The notes beneath the pieces are model-generated. The model ran no database searches and was not told the DNA's origin. It saw only the letters and a list, made by a program, of their open reading frames with translations. 64,000 nucleotides of DNA, from assembly GCF_003633775.1 (NCBI RefSeq), contig NZ_RBIN01000005.1, positions 124,001 to 188,000 on the forward strand, written 5' to 3'. This stretch comes from Kushneria sinocarnis (GTDB taxonomy: Bacteria > Pseudomonadota > Gammaproteobacteria > Pseudomonadales > Halomonadaceae). Position numbers and translations under genes: made by a program. The first letter of the stretch is position 1, and every line of letters starts with the position of its first letter. Below, piece after piece: positions 42,423 to 51,760 of this stretch.

Positions 42423-44649
42423 CCGCCGTGGCCCGGGTAGTGCCGGTACCGCTATCGGTCAGCCGGCCGGCGGCTTCGGCCAGCGGCGTGATCTGACGGC
42501 AGATCAGCGCCAGCTGGGTGGGCACCAGCCGATCGCCCTCGTCGCTCGTCTCGGGCTGCGGCTCCAGCGACGCTGCCACCGCCTCCGGGGCCGGTTCGAA
42601 GGGGGCGATCGCCGTGCGCTCGCTCAGCGCCCGGGCGATACGGTCGAGATAGCCGATCAGCTGCTCGTAGGCGTACGCCACCGCCGGATCATCGGGATGA
42701 TCGGCCTCGTGCCGCTGCAGATTGCGCCGATGCGCCCCCAGCGCCGAGAGATGGCCGAGAATGGTGTGGGCAATCACCAGAAAGCGGAAGCCGTCATCAG
42801 CGCCGCGCCGATAGGGGGCCGGTTCGAGCAGCATGTTGGAGAGCAGCGTGGAGAAGGCCGCATCGGCATTGTGCGCGTTGCGCCGCGCCAGCCGATAGGC
42901 AAGATCATCACGCTTGCCGGTCTGATACTGGCGGCGGATCTCGCGCAGATAGTCGCGACTGGCGCTGACCGTGGCCGCCGCCTCGCGGTTGAGCCTTCGC
43001 CCCTGCCAGTCCGGCAGGATCAGCACCACCGCCAGCCCCGCGATCAGCGCCCCCAGCAGGGTATCGATCAGCCGCGGCAGGATCAGCCCGAAGCCGTTGC
43101 CCACCTGGTTGAAGCAGCACAGCACCATCAGCGTGATCGCCGCGGTGGCCAGCGTATAGCGGGTGGTGCGGTTGGCGAAGAACAGCACCCCCGCCAGCAC
43201 CGCGATCATCGACTGCACCAGCGGTTGCGGAAACAGCGTGATCAGCGCCCAGCCGGCCACCAGCCCGCCCACGGTGCCGAGGATGCGCTGGCGCAGGAAG
43301 CGGTGGGTCGCACCAAAGCTGGGCCGGCAGACGAACAGCGTGGTCAGCAGGATCCAGTACCCCTGTACCGGATGTACCAGCCTGAGCACGCCATAGCCCA
43401 CCATCAGCGCCGTCGACAGGCGCAGGGCGTGGCGCAGGATCGGTGAACGCAGCCGCAGGTGGCCGCGGACCCGCTGCCAGGCGTCGCGCGGCCCGCTGGG
43501 GGTGCGATCGAACAGGCTGCGATCCCCCTCGGCGGGAATCACTTCCGGGTTGTAGGCCCCGCCCAGCTGGCGCTCCAGCGCGGTGAGGTTGATCAGAAGC
43601 GCATTCAGCGAGCGCAGCAGCCGTTGCCGTTCGGGGGTGTCCGGCTGCCCGTGAGCGTGCAGATGATCAAGCGAGGCGCGCAGGTCCTCGAGCGCCTGCT
43701 CGCTCTCATGATGGTCGAAGGCGCGGCGCAGCAGCAGCGCCCGGCTCAGGGTCTGACAGGCCCGGCCCTGCTGGTGCAGCAGGCGCTGACAGCGGAACAG
43801 CACGTCGCTGTGATAGAAGTGCTCGATCAGTGCCCCGTAGGGGTAGTGGGTCGAGCTGGCCCGCTCGTGAATGTCCTGGGCGATGAAGTACAGCCGCAGA
43901 TAGCGATCAAGGCGTCGGCCGCTGCGCTGGCCGTCGATACGGCTGAAGATCATCTCCTTGGTCTGGTTGAGGGCCTCGACCACCCGCCCGTTCTGGCGCA
44001 GCAGCGCCACCCGGCGCTGCTCGATGTCGACTCCGCGGATCGGCTCGAACAGGGCCGACTTGAGCCTCAGGTAGTCGCCGAGCTCGCTCAGCAGGGTGGC
44101 CAGGCTCTGTCGGACCGGCTGGTGGGTGAACAGCGCATGCCAGAGCACCGACAGCAGCCCGTACCAGGCCGCGCCGCTCACCAGCAGCGCCGGACCGTGC
44201 CAGAGGTTGTCCGGCGGCACCCCGCCACGATGCTCGAGACTGATCATGGTGTACACCGACAGGATCAGCGTGGCCGAGGCGATGGTGGCATAGCGCTGGC
44301 CGATCGCTCCCAGCATGATCAGCATGAAGCTCGACGCGCCCAGCGACACCGCAAACAGCCACGGCCACTCGAACAGCAGCTCGACCGAGAGCGCCGCCAC
44401 CGAAAAGCACACCAGCGTCACCAGCAGCGCCAGCAGCCGCCCCTGCCAGCTGTCGTCGGTCTCGGCCAGGGCACTGGCGATGATCCCCAGAAAGAGCGGG
44501 ATCATTACCTGCATGTCATCCTGCCACCAGCTCCACAGCATCGCCCCCGAGAGCGCGATGAACACCCGAAAGCTGTAGGCGAAACGATCCAGCGCCCACA
44601 GTCGGCGCAGCGACAGACTCAGGGCGGCGGGAAACTCGGACGATGACAT
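42394..44649 (-). CDS. FUSC-family inner-membrane protein (YccS type)
   Basis: 751 aa with two membrane blocks of about five to six helices each (N-terminal SFRVFIALSGAMLWSWW... and middle VLRLVHPVQGYWILLTTLFVCRPSFGATHRFLRQRILGT) separated by a large cytoplasmic part, and a C-terminal cytoplasmic domain. The RPSFGATHRFLRQRILGT segment is characteristic of YccS/YhfK. Family members are putative efflux or envelope-stress proteins related to aromatic acid exporters. ATG 44649 is chosen because the longer reading has no family match. Ends inside the capA-like gene. Confidence 0.86.
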   Translation of the reverse strand: MSSSEFPAALSLSLRRLWALDRFAYSFRVFIALSGAMLWSWWQDDMQVMIPLFLGIIASALAETDDSWQGRLLALLVTLVCFSVAALSVELLFEWPWLFAVSLGASSFMLIMLGAIGQRYATIASATLILSVYTMISLEHRGGVPPDNLWHGPALLVSGAAWYGLLSVLWHALFTHQPVRQSLATLLSELGDYLRLKSALFEPIRGVDIEQRRVALLRQNGRVVEALNQTKEMIFSRIDGQRSGRRLDRYLRLYFIAQDIHERASSTHYPYGALIEHFYHSDVLFRCQRLLHQQGRACQTLSRALLLRRAFDHHESEQALEDLRASLDHLHAHGQPDTPERQRLLRSLNALLINLTALERQLGGAYNPEVIPAEGDRSLFDRTPSGPRDAWQRVRGHLRLRSPILRHALRLSTALMVGYGVLRLVHPVQGYWILLTTLFVCRPSFGATHRFLRQRILGTVGGLVAGWALITLFPQPLVQSMIAVLAGVLFFANRTTRYTLATAAITLMVLCCFNQVGNGFGLILPRLIDTLLGALIAGLAVVLILPDWQGRRLNREAAATVSASRDYLREIRRQYQTGKRDDLAYRLARRNAHNADAAFSTLLSNMLLEPAPYRRGADDGFRFLVIAHTILGHLSALGAHRRNLQRHEADHPDDPAVAYAYEQLIGYLDRIARALSERTAIAPFEPAPEAVAASLEPQPETSDEGDRLVPTQLALICRQITPLAEAAGRLTDSGTGTTRATAVSGQAGRSG

Positions 44650-44775
44650 GAAGCACTCGCTGATCGACGGGTTCGGCCAGGATGCCACACTCCCGGCCGC
44701 TCGCAAACATTCCAGCGGGATCACGCCAGGGCGCCGCGACCACCGCCCGGCTCGCCGAGCCCCGACACGACTGGC

Positions 44776-45897
44776 ATGATGGCAGCCTCTGTCACGGAAC
44801 CTGTCTTCATGCCACGGCTCTCTTTACCCACGCTGCTGACCGCCTCGGCGCGCCTGCTGCTGCTGCCGGTGGTGGCCGTCGCGACTGCCTGGGGTGGCGG
44901 CGCCCTCTGGTTCCAGCTGCCCGGACCCGCCCCGCTGCGCGAGCTCGTGATCGCCCTCTGGGGCACGCTTGCGCTGCTGCTGGCAATCGCCCTCTGCTGC
45001 CCCCGCATGAGACGCCTGCGCCGCTGGAGCCTGGCCGGCTACCTGCTCGCACTGGCGGCCCTGCTCGGCTGGTGGCAGACCCTCACGCCGCGCAACGACC
45101 GCGACTGGGCGCCGGATGTGGCCCGTCAGCTCGCCTTCGAGCGTCACGGCTCGCAGGTCACGCTTTACAACGTGCGCAACTTCGAGTGGCGCGCAACCGG
45201 CGGCTTCACGCCGCACTGGGAGACGCGGGAGTACGATCTCGATCAGCTGCGCTCGGTGGACATGCTGGTGTCGTACTGGATGGGGCCGGCGATCGCCCAT
45301 ACGCTGGTGAGCTTCGGCTTCAGCGATGGCCGCTACCTGACCTTTTCGGTGGAGATTCGCCGCGAGCGCGGCGAGGCCTTTTCAACCTTCGGCGGGTTCT
45401 TCAGGCAGTTCGAGGTGAGCCTGATCGCCGCCGACGAGCGCGACATCGTGCGTACCCGCACCAACGTGCGCCATGAAGCGGTGTATCTCTATCGGGTCGG
45501 GCTGTCGCGGCCGGCGATGCGCCAGCTGCTGCTGGCCTATCTCGATACCGCCCGGGCGCTGCGCAGCGAGCCGGCGTTCTACAACACCCTGACCAGCAAC
45601 TGCACCACCCTGGTGTTCGACATGCTCAGACCGATCGTGCCGGGCCTGCCGCTGGACTATCGGCTGCTGCTGTCGGGCTATCTGCCGGACTATGCTTACG
45701 ATCTCGGCGGGCTGGATGACTCACGTTCGCTTGAGACCCTGCGCCGGCTCGGCCACATCAATGCCCGGGCGCGCGCCTCGGACATCGACGGTCACGCTGC
45801 GGCGGACTTCTCCCGCGCCATCCGCCGCGGCGTGCCGGCTGCCGACGGTACGCTGATCGCACCGCCGGCCCCCGGGGACCCGGCCACTGCACCATGA
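44776..45897 (+). CDS. DUF4105-domain membrane protein
   Basis: 373 aa. Two or three N-terminal membrane helices (about 15-95), then a periplasmic DUF4105 domain: NVRNFEWRATGGFTPHWETREYDLDQLRSVDMLVSYW, FSFGFSDGRYLTFSVEIRRERGE-like segment and NTLTSNCTTLVFDMLRPI (the conserved NCTT). The Cys and the context suggest a peptidase-like fold of unknown activity. Starts at 44776, 44779 or 44809 are possible; none has a strong ribosome site. Single gene, divergent from the FUSC gene. Confidence 0.8.
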   Translation: MMAASVTEPVFMPRLSLPTLLTASARLLLLPVVAVATAWGGGALWFQLPGPAPLRELVIALWGTLALLLAIALCCPRMRRLRRWSLAGYLLALAALLGWWQTLTPRNDRDWAPDVARQLAFERHGSQVTLYNVRNFEWRATGGFTPHWETREYDLDQLRSVDMLVSYWMGPAIAHTLVSFGFSDGRYLTFSVEIRRERGEAFSTFGGFFRQFEVSLIAADERDIVRTRTNVRHEAVYLYRVGLSRPAMRQLLLAYLDTARALRSEPAFYNTLTSNCTTLVFDMLRPIVPGLPLDYRLLLSGYLPDYAYDLGGLDDSRSLETLRRLGHINARARASDIDGHAAADFSRAIRRGVPAADGTLIAPPAPGDPATAP

Positions 45898-45924
45898 TGG
45901 CCGCCGGCCATCAGTCGCGCCGGC

Positions 45925-47073
45925 TCACCACTCGGCGAAGCTGCCATCGCGATGACGCCACACCGGATTGCGCCAGCGGTGACCGACCTCGGCGCGCTCG
46001 CGCACATAGGCTTCGTTGATCTCGACCCCCAGTCCGGGCCCCTGCGGGATCTTCACGTAGCCGTCGCTGTAGTCGAAGACTTCCGGATTGTTGACGTAGT
46101 CGAGCAGATCGTTGCTCTGGTTGTAGTGAATCCCCAGGCTCTGCTCCTGGATGAAGGCGTTGTAGCAGTTGGCATCAAGCTGCAGGTTGACCGCCAGCGC
46201 GATCGGCCCCAGCGGACAGTGCAGCGCCAGCGCGGTATCGTACGCCTCCGCCATCGAGGCGATCTTGCGGGTCTCGGTAATGCCGCCGGAGTGCGAGGGA
46301 TCGGGCTGGATGATGTCGACATAACCGCCGGCCAGCACCTGCTTGAAGTCCCAGCGCGAGAACAGCCGCTCGCCCAGCGCGATCGGCGTATTGCACTGCG
46401 GCGCCAGCTCCTTCAGCGCCTCGTAGTGCTCGCTGAGCACCGGCTCCTCGATGAACATCAGCCGGTAGGGTTCGAGCTCCTTCATCAGCACCTTCGCCAT
46501 CGGCTTGTGGACCCGGCCGTGGAAATCCACCCCGATGCCGAAGTTGGGCCCCAGGGCCTCGCGGATCGCCGCAACGTTCTCGATCACGCCATCGACCTTC
46601 CGGTAGGAGTCGATGAACTGCATCTCCTCGCTGGCGTTCATCTTGATCGCGGAGAAGCCGAGCTCGGCGCGCTCCTTCGCGGCACCGGCAACATCGCCCG
46701 GGCGGTCGCCGCCGATCCAGGAGTAGACGCGGATACTGTCGCGCACCGCCCCGCCGAGCAGCTCGTGCACCGGCACGCCCAGCGCCTTGCCCTTGATGTC
46801 CCACAGCGCCTGGTCGATGCCCGCCAGCGCACTCATGTGGATCGCGCCGCCGCGGTAGAAGCCACCGCGATAGAGCACCGTCCAGTGATCCTCGATGTGG
46901 CGCGGGTCCTTGCCGACCAGATAGTCGGAGAGCTCGTCGACCGCCGCCGCCACGGTATGCGCGCGGCCCTCGACCACCGGCTCGCCCCAGCCGGTGATGC
47001 CCTCGTCGGTTTCGATCTTCAGAAAGCACCAGCGCGGCGGCACGATGAAGGTTTCCAGGCGGGTGATTTTCAT
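45925..47073 (-). CDS. dgoD: D-galactonate dehydratase
   Basis: 382 aa, the family length. It dehydrates D-galactonate to 2-keto-3-deoxygalactonate (enolase superfamily). Begins [37 protein letters not shown]; the metal ligands lie in [20 protein letters not shown] and [13 protein letters not shown], and the catalytic [14 protein letters not shown] segment follows. It is the last gene of the leftward dgo operon; 169 bases with a large folded element separate it from dgoA, unlike the tight packing of the other genes. Confidence 0.94.
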   Translation of the reverse strand: MKITRLETFIVPPRWCFLKIETDEGITGWGEPVVEGRAHTVAAAVDELSDYLVGKDPRHIEDHWTVLYRGGFYRGGAIHMSALAGIDQALWDIKGKALGVPVHELLGGAVRDSIRVYSWIGGDRPGDVAGAAKERAELGFSAIKMNASEEMQFIDSYRKVDGVIENVAAIREALGPNFGIGVDFHGRVHKPMAKVLMKELEPYRLMFIEEPVLSEHYEALKELAPQCNTPIALGERLFSRWDFKQVLAGGYVDIIQPDPSHSGGITETRKIASMAEAYDTALALHCPLGPIALAVNLQLDANCYNAFIQEQSLGIHYNQSNDLLDYVNNPEVFDYSDGYVKIPQGPGLGVEINEAYVRERAEVGHRWRNPVWRHRDGSFAEW

Positions 47074-47127
47074 AAGGCAAATCCCGGATGACGTGATTGG
47101 AAAAGGTAACTGCTCAACCCAATGGCA

Positions 47128-47218
47128 GGAGGCAGATTGCAGCAAGGGTCTTTCGCCATGAATGGCGAAAGTAGCGTCCACGGATGGATTAACAGCGCCC
47201 TTGCGTAAATCTGCCTCC
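47128..47218. repeat. Large imperfect stem-loop between dgoA and dgoD
   Basis: Nested inverted repeats: outer GGAGGCAGATT / AATCTGCCTCC (11 bp), then GCAAGGG / CCCTTGC (7 bp), enclosing a tip hairpin CTTTCGCCAT-GA-ATGGCGAAAG (10 bp). The RNA of either strand could form a branched structure. No T tract follows on the minus strand. Candidate mRNA processing, attenuation or mobile repeat element. Confidence 0.6.
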
Positions 47219-47242
47219 GATACGAGCGCAACGCATGTTGAT

Positions 47243-47863
47243 CTACCCGAGCGAGCGCCAGGCGTCGGCAAACCGCTCGGCATTGGTGCGCACTTCCTCG
47301 ACACTGCGCCCGGCCTTGTAGAGCGACGACCCCAGCCCGAAGCCGCTGGCACCAGCATCGACGAATTCCTGCATATTGTCCGGCGTCACGCCACCCACCG
47401 GCATCAGCAGCGTCTGCGGCGGGAACACCGCCCGCCAGGCCTTGACCACCTGCGGGCCCAGCTGCTCGGCGGGGAACAGCTTCAGCCCGTGGGCGCCGGC
47501 ATTGAGCGCGGCAAAGCCTTCGGTCGGCGTGGCCACGCCGGGTGAGCTGACCAGGCCGGCCTCGACGGTGGCCTCGATCACCCGGGGATCGCCGTGCGGC
47601 GAGACGATCAGCCGGCCGCCGGCCTCGCCGACCTCGCTGACCTGGGCCGGGTCGAGCACGGTACCGGCCCCGACCAGCGCCCGCTCGCCCAGTCGCGCGC
47701 TCAGCCTGCGAATGCTCTCCAGCGGCCGGGGCGAATTGAGCGGGATCTCCATCACCCGGAACCCGGCCTCGAACAGCGCATCGCCGATCGGCTCGATCTC
47801 CTCGGGGGTCACGCCGCGCAGAATGGCGATCAGCGGCAGCTCCTGCAGATAGTGCTCGAACAT
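47243..47863 (-). CDS. dgoA: 2-dehydro-3-deoxy-6-phosphogalactonate aldolase
   Basis: 206 aa class I aldolase of the KDPG/KDPGal family. It splits 2-keto-3-deoxy-6-phosphogalactonate to pyruvate and glyceraldehyde 3-phosphate. [26 protein letters not shown] (Glu of the active site), [11 protein letters not shown] and [12 protein letters not shown] (Schiff-base Lys) are present. The two adjacent ATG codons (47866, 47863) follow AGGAG; the second has better spacing. It lies 29 bases after dgoK. Confidence 0.92.
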   Translation of the reverse strand: MFEHYLQELPLIAILRGVTPEEIEPIGDALFEAGFRVMEIPLNSPRPLESIRRLSARLGERALVGAGTVLDPAQVSEVGEAGGRLIVSPHGDPRVIEATVEAGLVSSPGVATPTEGFAALNAGAHGLKLFPAEQLGPQVVKAWRAVFPPQTLLMPVGGVTPDNMQEFVDAGASGFGLGSSLYKAGRSVEEVRTNAERFADAWRSLG

Positions 47864-47892
47864 CATGATGCTCCTCAGGATGCTTCTGGTAA

Positions 47893-48846
47893 TCAGTGCC
47901 CGCGGTCGCTCACCAGCCCCGCGGTATGGGCAATGCGCCACAACCCGGCGATGCCGGCGTCCGCCATCGGCTGAACATCGTCGATGCCGAATCGCGCCAG
48001 CGCCAGCCGGTAGCGCCGGCAGAGGCTGTCGTCTCCGATCAGCATCAGCGGCGGGCAGCTGTCGCGCCCGACCAGCACGCTGCGCAGCTCCTCGCCGATC
48101 AGCAGCCCCGAGAGATACTCCAGCGAGTGCTCGACGGCGAGTTCACCGGCCAGCACTCGGCTGCGCACCGAGAACAGCGCGCCGCTGATCCCGGCGGCGC
48201 CGCACTGCCGGGCGACATCCAGACCGTCACCAAAGGCCGCCTCGCTGGCCTCGGTAGCGACCTCCCGGGCCGGGCGGCCGAGAATGGAGTGCTCGCGCAG
48301 CACGGCGAAGAGCTCGCCGGTCATGTGGGTGGTGAAATCGGTGATCCGGCCGTCGCGCACCGTCACCCACTTGCAGTGGGTACCCGGCATGACCAGCAGG
48401 GCCTCGTCACGCAGCGCCGGCTGACGTTCGAGCGCGCCCAGCACCTGGGTCTCCTCGCCACGCATCACGTTGGGCAGGGTCGCGGTGGCACCATTCGAGT
48501 GCTGCATGATGCCCGGCACCAGCGTCAGCGGCCCGGTGCCGGTATCGAACTCGACCAGCCCTTCGGCAAGCTGTTCCGGGGCGGCCGGACAGTCGACATA
48601 GGGCACTTCGCGCCAGCCACCCCGGCTGCCGATCATGCCGCAGGCCAGCGCCGGCAGTGCGGGGTACTGCGTACGCCAGCCACCGGCGATGCGCCGCCAG
48701 GCACCGGCGAAGTCACCATCGGGCAGCTGTTGAATGCCCCACGGCTCGGCGCGGCTTTCGAGAATGTCACCCTGATCATCCAGCAGCCAGGCACGCAGCG
48801 ATGAGGTGCCCCAGTCCGCGGCGATCAGTCGGGGTTGCCTGCTCAT
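47893..48846 (-). CDS. dgoK: 2-dehydro-3-deoxygalactonokinase
   Basis: 317 aa sugar kinase that phosphorylates 2-keto-3-deoxygalactonate. The opening IAADWGTSSLRAWLLDDQG (phosphate loop), CGMIGSRGGWREVPYVDCP, PGIMQHSNG and MPGTHCKWVTVRDGRI are standard DgoK motifs. Overlaps the IclR gene by four bases and is followed by dgoA, giving a complete De Ley-Doudoroff lower pathway. Confidence 0.93.
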   Translation of the reverse strand: MSRQPRLIAADWGTSSLRAWLLDDQGDILESRAEPWGIQQLPDGDFAGAWRRIAGGWRTQYPALPALACGMIGSRGGWREVPYVDCPAAPEQLAEGLVEFDTGTGPLTLVPGIMQHSNGATATLPNVMRGEETQVLGALERQPALRDEALLVMPGTHCKWVTVRDGRITDFTTHMTGELFAVLREHSILGRPAREVATEASEAAFGDGLDVARQCGAAGISGALFSVRSRVLAGELAVEHSLEYLSGLLIGEELRSVLVGRDSCPPLMLIGDDSLCRRYRLALARFGIDDVQPMADAGIAGLWRIAHTAGLVSDRGH

Positions 48847-49637
48847 GAGTCTCTCCAGCCGAGTTCACGGGACAGTTGCTCTGCGGCAGCACTGACCTCG
48901 GGTGCGAGTGCTGCCAGACGGGATTCGGGCATCCACGGCGAGGCGCTGGCCACGCTGAGGGCAGCGACGATATCGCCACCGGCATCGCGTACCGGCGCCG
49001 CCACGCAGCGAATGCCCAGTTCATTGTCCTCGAGATCAAACACCACGCCGCGCCGGGCGTAGTCGTGCAGGCGCGCACGGTACGCCGGCCACTCGGGCGG
49101 AGCATGCGCCGGGGTGACCGCGGCATCGCCGGACGCAGTGCGCTCGGTCAGCGCGCGCTCGAACAGCCGCTGCCACTCCGCCTCCGGCAGTGCCAGCATC
49201 AGCGCCCGCCCTACGCCGGTAAGCGCCAGCGGCATGCGCAGGCCGATCCGCGAGCGCATCTCCAGCCCGCGCGAGCCGGCCACCTTGTCAAGGTAGAGCA
49301 CATCGTCGCCTTCGCGAATGCCGAGGTGGACGGTATCGCCGCACCGTTCGGCCAGCTGCGCCAGCACCGGCCGGGCCAGTGCGGAGAGCGGGCTCTGCTC
49401 GCGGGCCCGGGCGCCGAGGCCGATCAGATGGCTGCCCAGCCGGTAGCCGTCCGCGCCCTGACGCAGATAGCCGGTGCTGACCAGCGCACCCACCAGCCGA
49501 TGGGTGGTACTGCGCGAGCAGCCGATGCGTTCGCCGATCGCGGCCAGCGAGGTGCTGCCCTCGGCCACCGCCTCGATGACGGCAAGGCCGCGCATCAGCG
49601 CCTGGGTGCCCGCAGGCGTTGCTGAGGTATCGTTCAT
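48843..49637 (-). CDS. IclR-family regulator of the galactonate operon
   Basis: 264 aa. The winged helix ALMRGLAVIEAVAEGSTSLAAIGERIGCSRSTTHRLVGALV (about 13-53) and a C-terminal effector domain (GVVFDLEDNELGIRCVAAPVRD) are typical of IclR. In E. coli the dgo operon uses a GntR regulator (DgoR); an IclR protein here is a different solution. It is first in the operon and overlaps dgoK. A dyad 30 to 65 bases upstream is a likely operator, so autoregulation and response to galactonate or its keto-deoxy product are inferred. Confidence 0.87.
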   Translation of the reverse strand: MNDTSATPAGTQALMRGLAVIEAVAEGSTSLAAIGERIGCSRSTTHRLVGALVSTGYLRQGADGYRLGSHLIGLGARAREQSPLSALARPVLAQLAERCGDTVHLGIREGDDVLYLDKVAGSRGLEMRSRIGLRMPLALTGVGRALMLALPEAEWQRLFERALTERTASGDAAVTPAHAPPEWPAYRARLHDYARRGVVFDLEDNELGIRCVAAPVRDAGGDIVAALSVASASPWMPESRLAALAPEVSAAAEQLSRELGWRDS

Positions 49638-50032
49638 GGCCGCAGTATACGCCGTTCAGGCCACTGTCCCAATATGCAAGATCGCATCCCACCATATGGG
49701 ACAGGTAGAAACCGCTTCAGGATTCGGCGGGGCGGACTGCCCGGTCACCGCCCCTGCCGGCCGCGTACGATGGCGCGCTGCTTGCGCCCTGTTCACCCTG
49801 TTGCGTGTTTGCGGTTGACCGAACCTGCCATGCAGCCAAAGTCCAGGGCGCCGGGCACGCCGCTGCAGGGCCCGCCAGCACTGTCTCGCAGCAGCCGGTC
49901 CGGCACTCCCAGACTAAAGTCGCCATGGACAGACAGCGCACAGGCGCCTTATCAAGGAGTGGCTAGATGAATGACATCATATAACCGAGCCACCGGTGGG
50001 CGCTGTTCACCGGATAACGCGGGAGTGTTTTC
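49638..50032. other. Divergent promoter region of about 400 bases
   Basis: Between the leftward iclR-dgo operon and the rightward TRAP operon. The iclR side holds the dyad operator (listed separately); the TRAP side has no recognised site. No gene or RNA seen; a five-codon frame at 49967 is not credible. Confidence 0.5.
49665..49703. promoter_or_regulatory. Probable IclR operator upstream of iclR-dgoKAD
   Basis: TGTCCCAATATG at 49665-49676 is the reverse complement, with one gap, of CATATGGGACA at 49693-49703. Inside it TCCCA-N5-TGGGA (49687-49701) forms a compact perfect dyad. Placement just upstream of the IclR start fits autoregulation. Confidence 0.6.
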
Positions 50033-51079
50033 ATGAGTTCTGCCAGAACGGGCCGGCGCCCTCAGCCCCTTCGGTCTCGCCTTACCCCTCTTGCCCTGAC
50101 CGCGGTCGGGCTGATGTCGGGTCTGCTGTCATCGCAGGCGCTGGCGGTCGACAGTGTCACCCTGCGAGTGGGCCACGCCCTCAACGAGGATCACGTGGTC
50201 GCGCGCTCCTACCGCCACATGGCCGATGAGCTCGAACAGCTCTCCGATGGCAGCATGCATCTGCGCATCTTCCCCAACGGTCAGATGGGCAGTACCCAGG
50301 ACATGCTGGGTCAGATGCAGAATGGCGCGCTGGATCTGGTGCACGCCTCGGCGAGCAATCTCGAAAGCTTCGACGACATCTATTCGGTGTTCAATCTGCC
50401 CTATCTGTTCCCCTCCCAGGCCGACTTCAAGAAGGTGGTCTTCGGCCCGATCGGCGAAGAGATCATGCAGTCCACGCGGGAGAAGGGCTTTTTTGCCATC
50501 GGCGCCTATGTGGCCGGCTATCGCAGCTTCTACGCCAGCAAGCCGATCCGCACCCCGGCCGATCTCGAGGGCATGAAGATCCGCGTCCAGTCCTCGCCGA
50601 CCACCATCAGGATGATCAAGCTGATGGGCGGCTCCCCCACGCCGATCGCCTTCAGCGAGGTCTACAGCGCACTGCAGCAGGGCGTGGTCGATGGCGCCGA
50701 GAACAACGTGCCGTCCTATGTACAGACCCGCCATGCCGAGCTCGCCAGGTATTTCTCCGAGGATCAGCACACCTCGGTACCGGACTTCCTGACCATTGCC
50801 ACCTCGACCTGGAACCGGCTCAGCGACGAGCAGCAGCAGATCCTGCAAAAGGCAGTGGCAGACTCCGAAGCGTATCAGCAGAAGCTGTGGGACAAGGTCA
50901 ACCAGCAGGCCCGCGAGCAGGCGAAGGAGATGGGCGCACAGTTCATCGAGGTCGACAAGGACGCCTTCCGCAAGGCCGTCCAGCCGCTCTACGAGGAGTA
51001 CCGGCAGCAGTCCGGACATGCCGAACTGCTCGAGCGGATTCGCGATGCCGAACAGGATGATGATCAGCCGCAGGGCTGA
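50033..51079 (+). CDS. dctP: TRAP transporter substrate-binding protein (DctP family)
   Basis: 348 aa. A Tat-like or Sec signal (RRPQPLRSRLTPLALTAVGLMSGLLSSQALA, about 8-38) precedes a DctP domain: LRVGHALNEDHVVARSYRHM, LRIFPNGQMGSTQDMLGQMQNGALDLVH and MKIRVQSSPTTIRMIKLMGGSPTPIAFSEVYSALQQGVVDGAE. It captures an organic acid in the periplasm and hands it to DctQM. Divergent from the galactonate operon, which suggests D-galactonate or a similar sugar acid as ligand. Confidence 0.89.
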   Translation: MSSARTGRRPQPLRSRLTPLALTAVGLMSGLLSSQALAVDSVTLRVGHALNEDHVVARSYRHMADELEQLSDGSMHLRIFPNGQMGSTQDMLGQMQNGALDLVHASASNLESFDDIYSVFNLPYLFPSQADFKKVVFGPIGEEIMQSTREKGFFAIGAYVAGYRSFYASKPIRTPADLEGMKIRVQSSPTTIRMIKLMGGSPTPIAFSEVYSALQQGVVDGAENNVPSYVQTRHAELARYFSEDQHTSVPDFLTIATSTWNRLSDEQQQILQKAVADSEAYQQKLWDKVNQQAREQAKEMGAQFIEVDKDAFRKAVQPLYEEYRQQSGHAELLERIRDAEQDDDQPQG

Positions 51080-51160
51080 TCCACCCTGCGGGGTTCGGGT
51101 CGGGTCGGTGAGCCGATCCGGCCCGGTGTCGTTCATGTGTCGTCAGCCCGAGAGACTGCC

Positions 51161-51760
51161 ATGAGTCTTGCTACCTTCAAGAAACCCGTCGATGCCGTGA
51201 TCGCCACCCTCACCGTGACCGTCATGGTCGCGCTGGTGGGCTGCGTGGTCTGGCAGGTCTTCAGCCGCTACGTGCTCAGCGAACCCAGCACCATCACCGA
51301 CGAGCTGGCCCGCTACGCGATGATCTGGGTGGGGCTGCTGGGGGCGGCCTATACCGTGGGGCTGCAGCAGCACCTGGCCATCGACCTGATCACCGACGCC
51401 ATGGGTGCCCGGGACCGGGCGGCGATGGGCGTGCTGATCAATGCCGTGGTGGTGGCCTTCGCACTGCTGGTGATCACTCGCGGCGGGCTCGGCCTGATCG
51501 ACAAGTCGCTGGCCTCCGGTCAGCTCTCGCCGGCCATGCGCATCCCCATGGGCTATGTCTACTTCGTGCTGCCGATCAGTGGCGTGGTGATGAGCTACTA
51601 CTGCGCTCTGTTCTGCATCGGTCACCTGATCGACCTGTGCCGGCCCGATCGCCATCGCGTGGCCGGTCTCGCCTCATCGGCCGAGCACTACGAGACGGTA
51701 GCCGCGCAAGCGGCTGCGACCGGCCCGGCGACTCTCGATGAGCAGGAGGAGCGGCGCTGA
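51161..51760 (+). CDS. dctQ: TRAP transporter small permease (DctQ)
   Basis: 199 aa, four membrane helices: ATLTVTVMVALVGCVVWQVFSRYVL, ELARYAMIWVGLLGAAYTVGLQQHLAID, AVVVAFALLVITRGGLGLI and VYFVLPISGVVMSYYCALFCIG. The RYVL...ELARYAMIWVGLLGAA motif is diagnostic of DctQ. A soluble tail of about 35 residues follows. ATG 51161 is preferred to an upstream in-frame start at 51137. Overlaps dctM by three bases. Confidence 0.9.
   Translation: MSLATFKKPVDAVIATLTVTVMVALVGCVVWQVFSRYVLSEPSTITDELARYAMIWVGLLGAAYTVGLQQHLAIDLITDAMGARDRAAMGVLINAVVVAFALLVITRGGLGLIDKSLASGQLSPAMRIPMGYVYFVLPISGVVMSYYCALFCIGHLIDLCRPDRHRVAGLASSAEHYETVAAQAAATGPATLDEQEERR

Noticed and set aside
43459-44646. Long plus-strand frame opposite the FUSC gene
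   Set aside because: Composition (Gln/Arg/His repeats) is that of an antisense shadow, with no motif or ribosome site.
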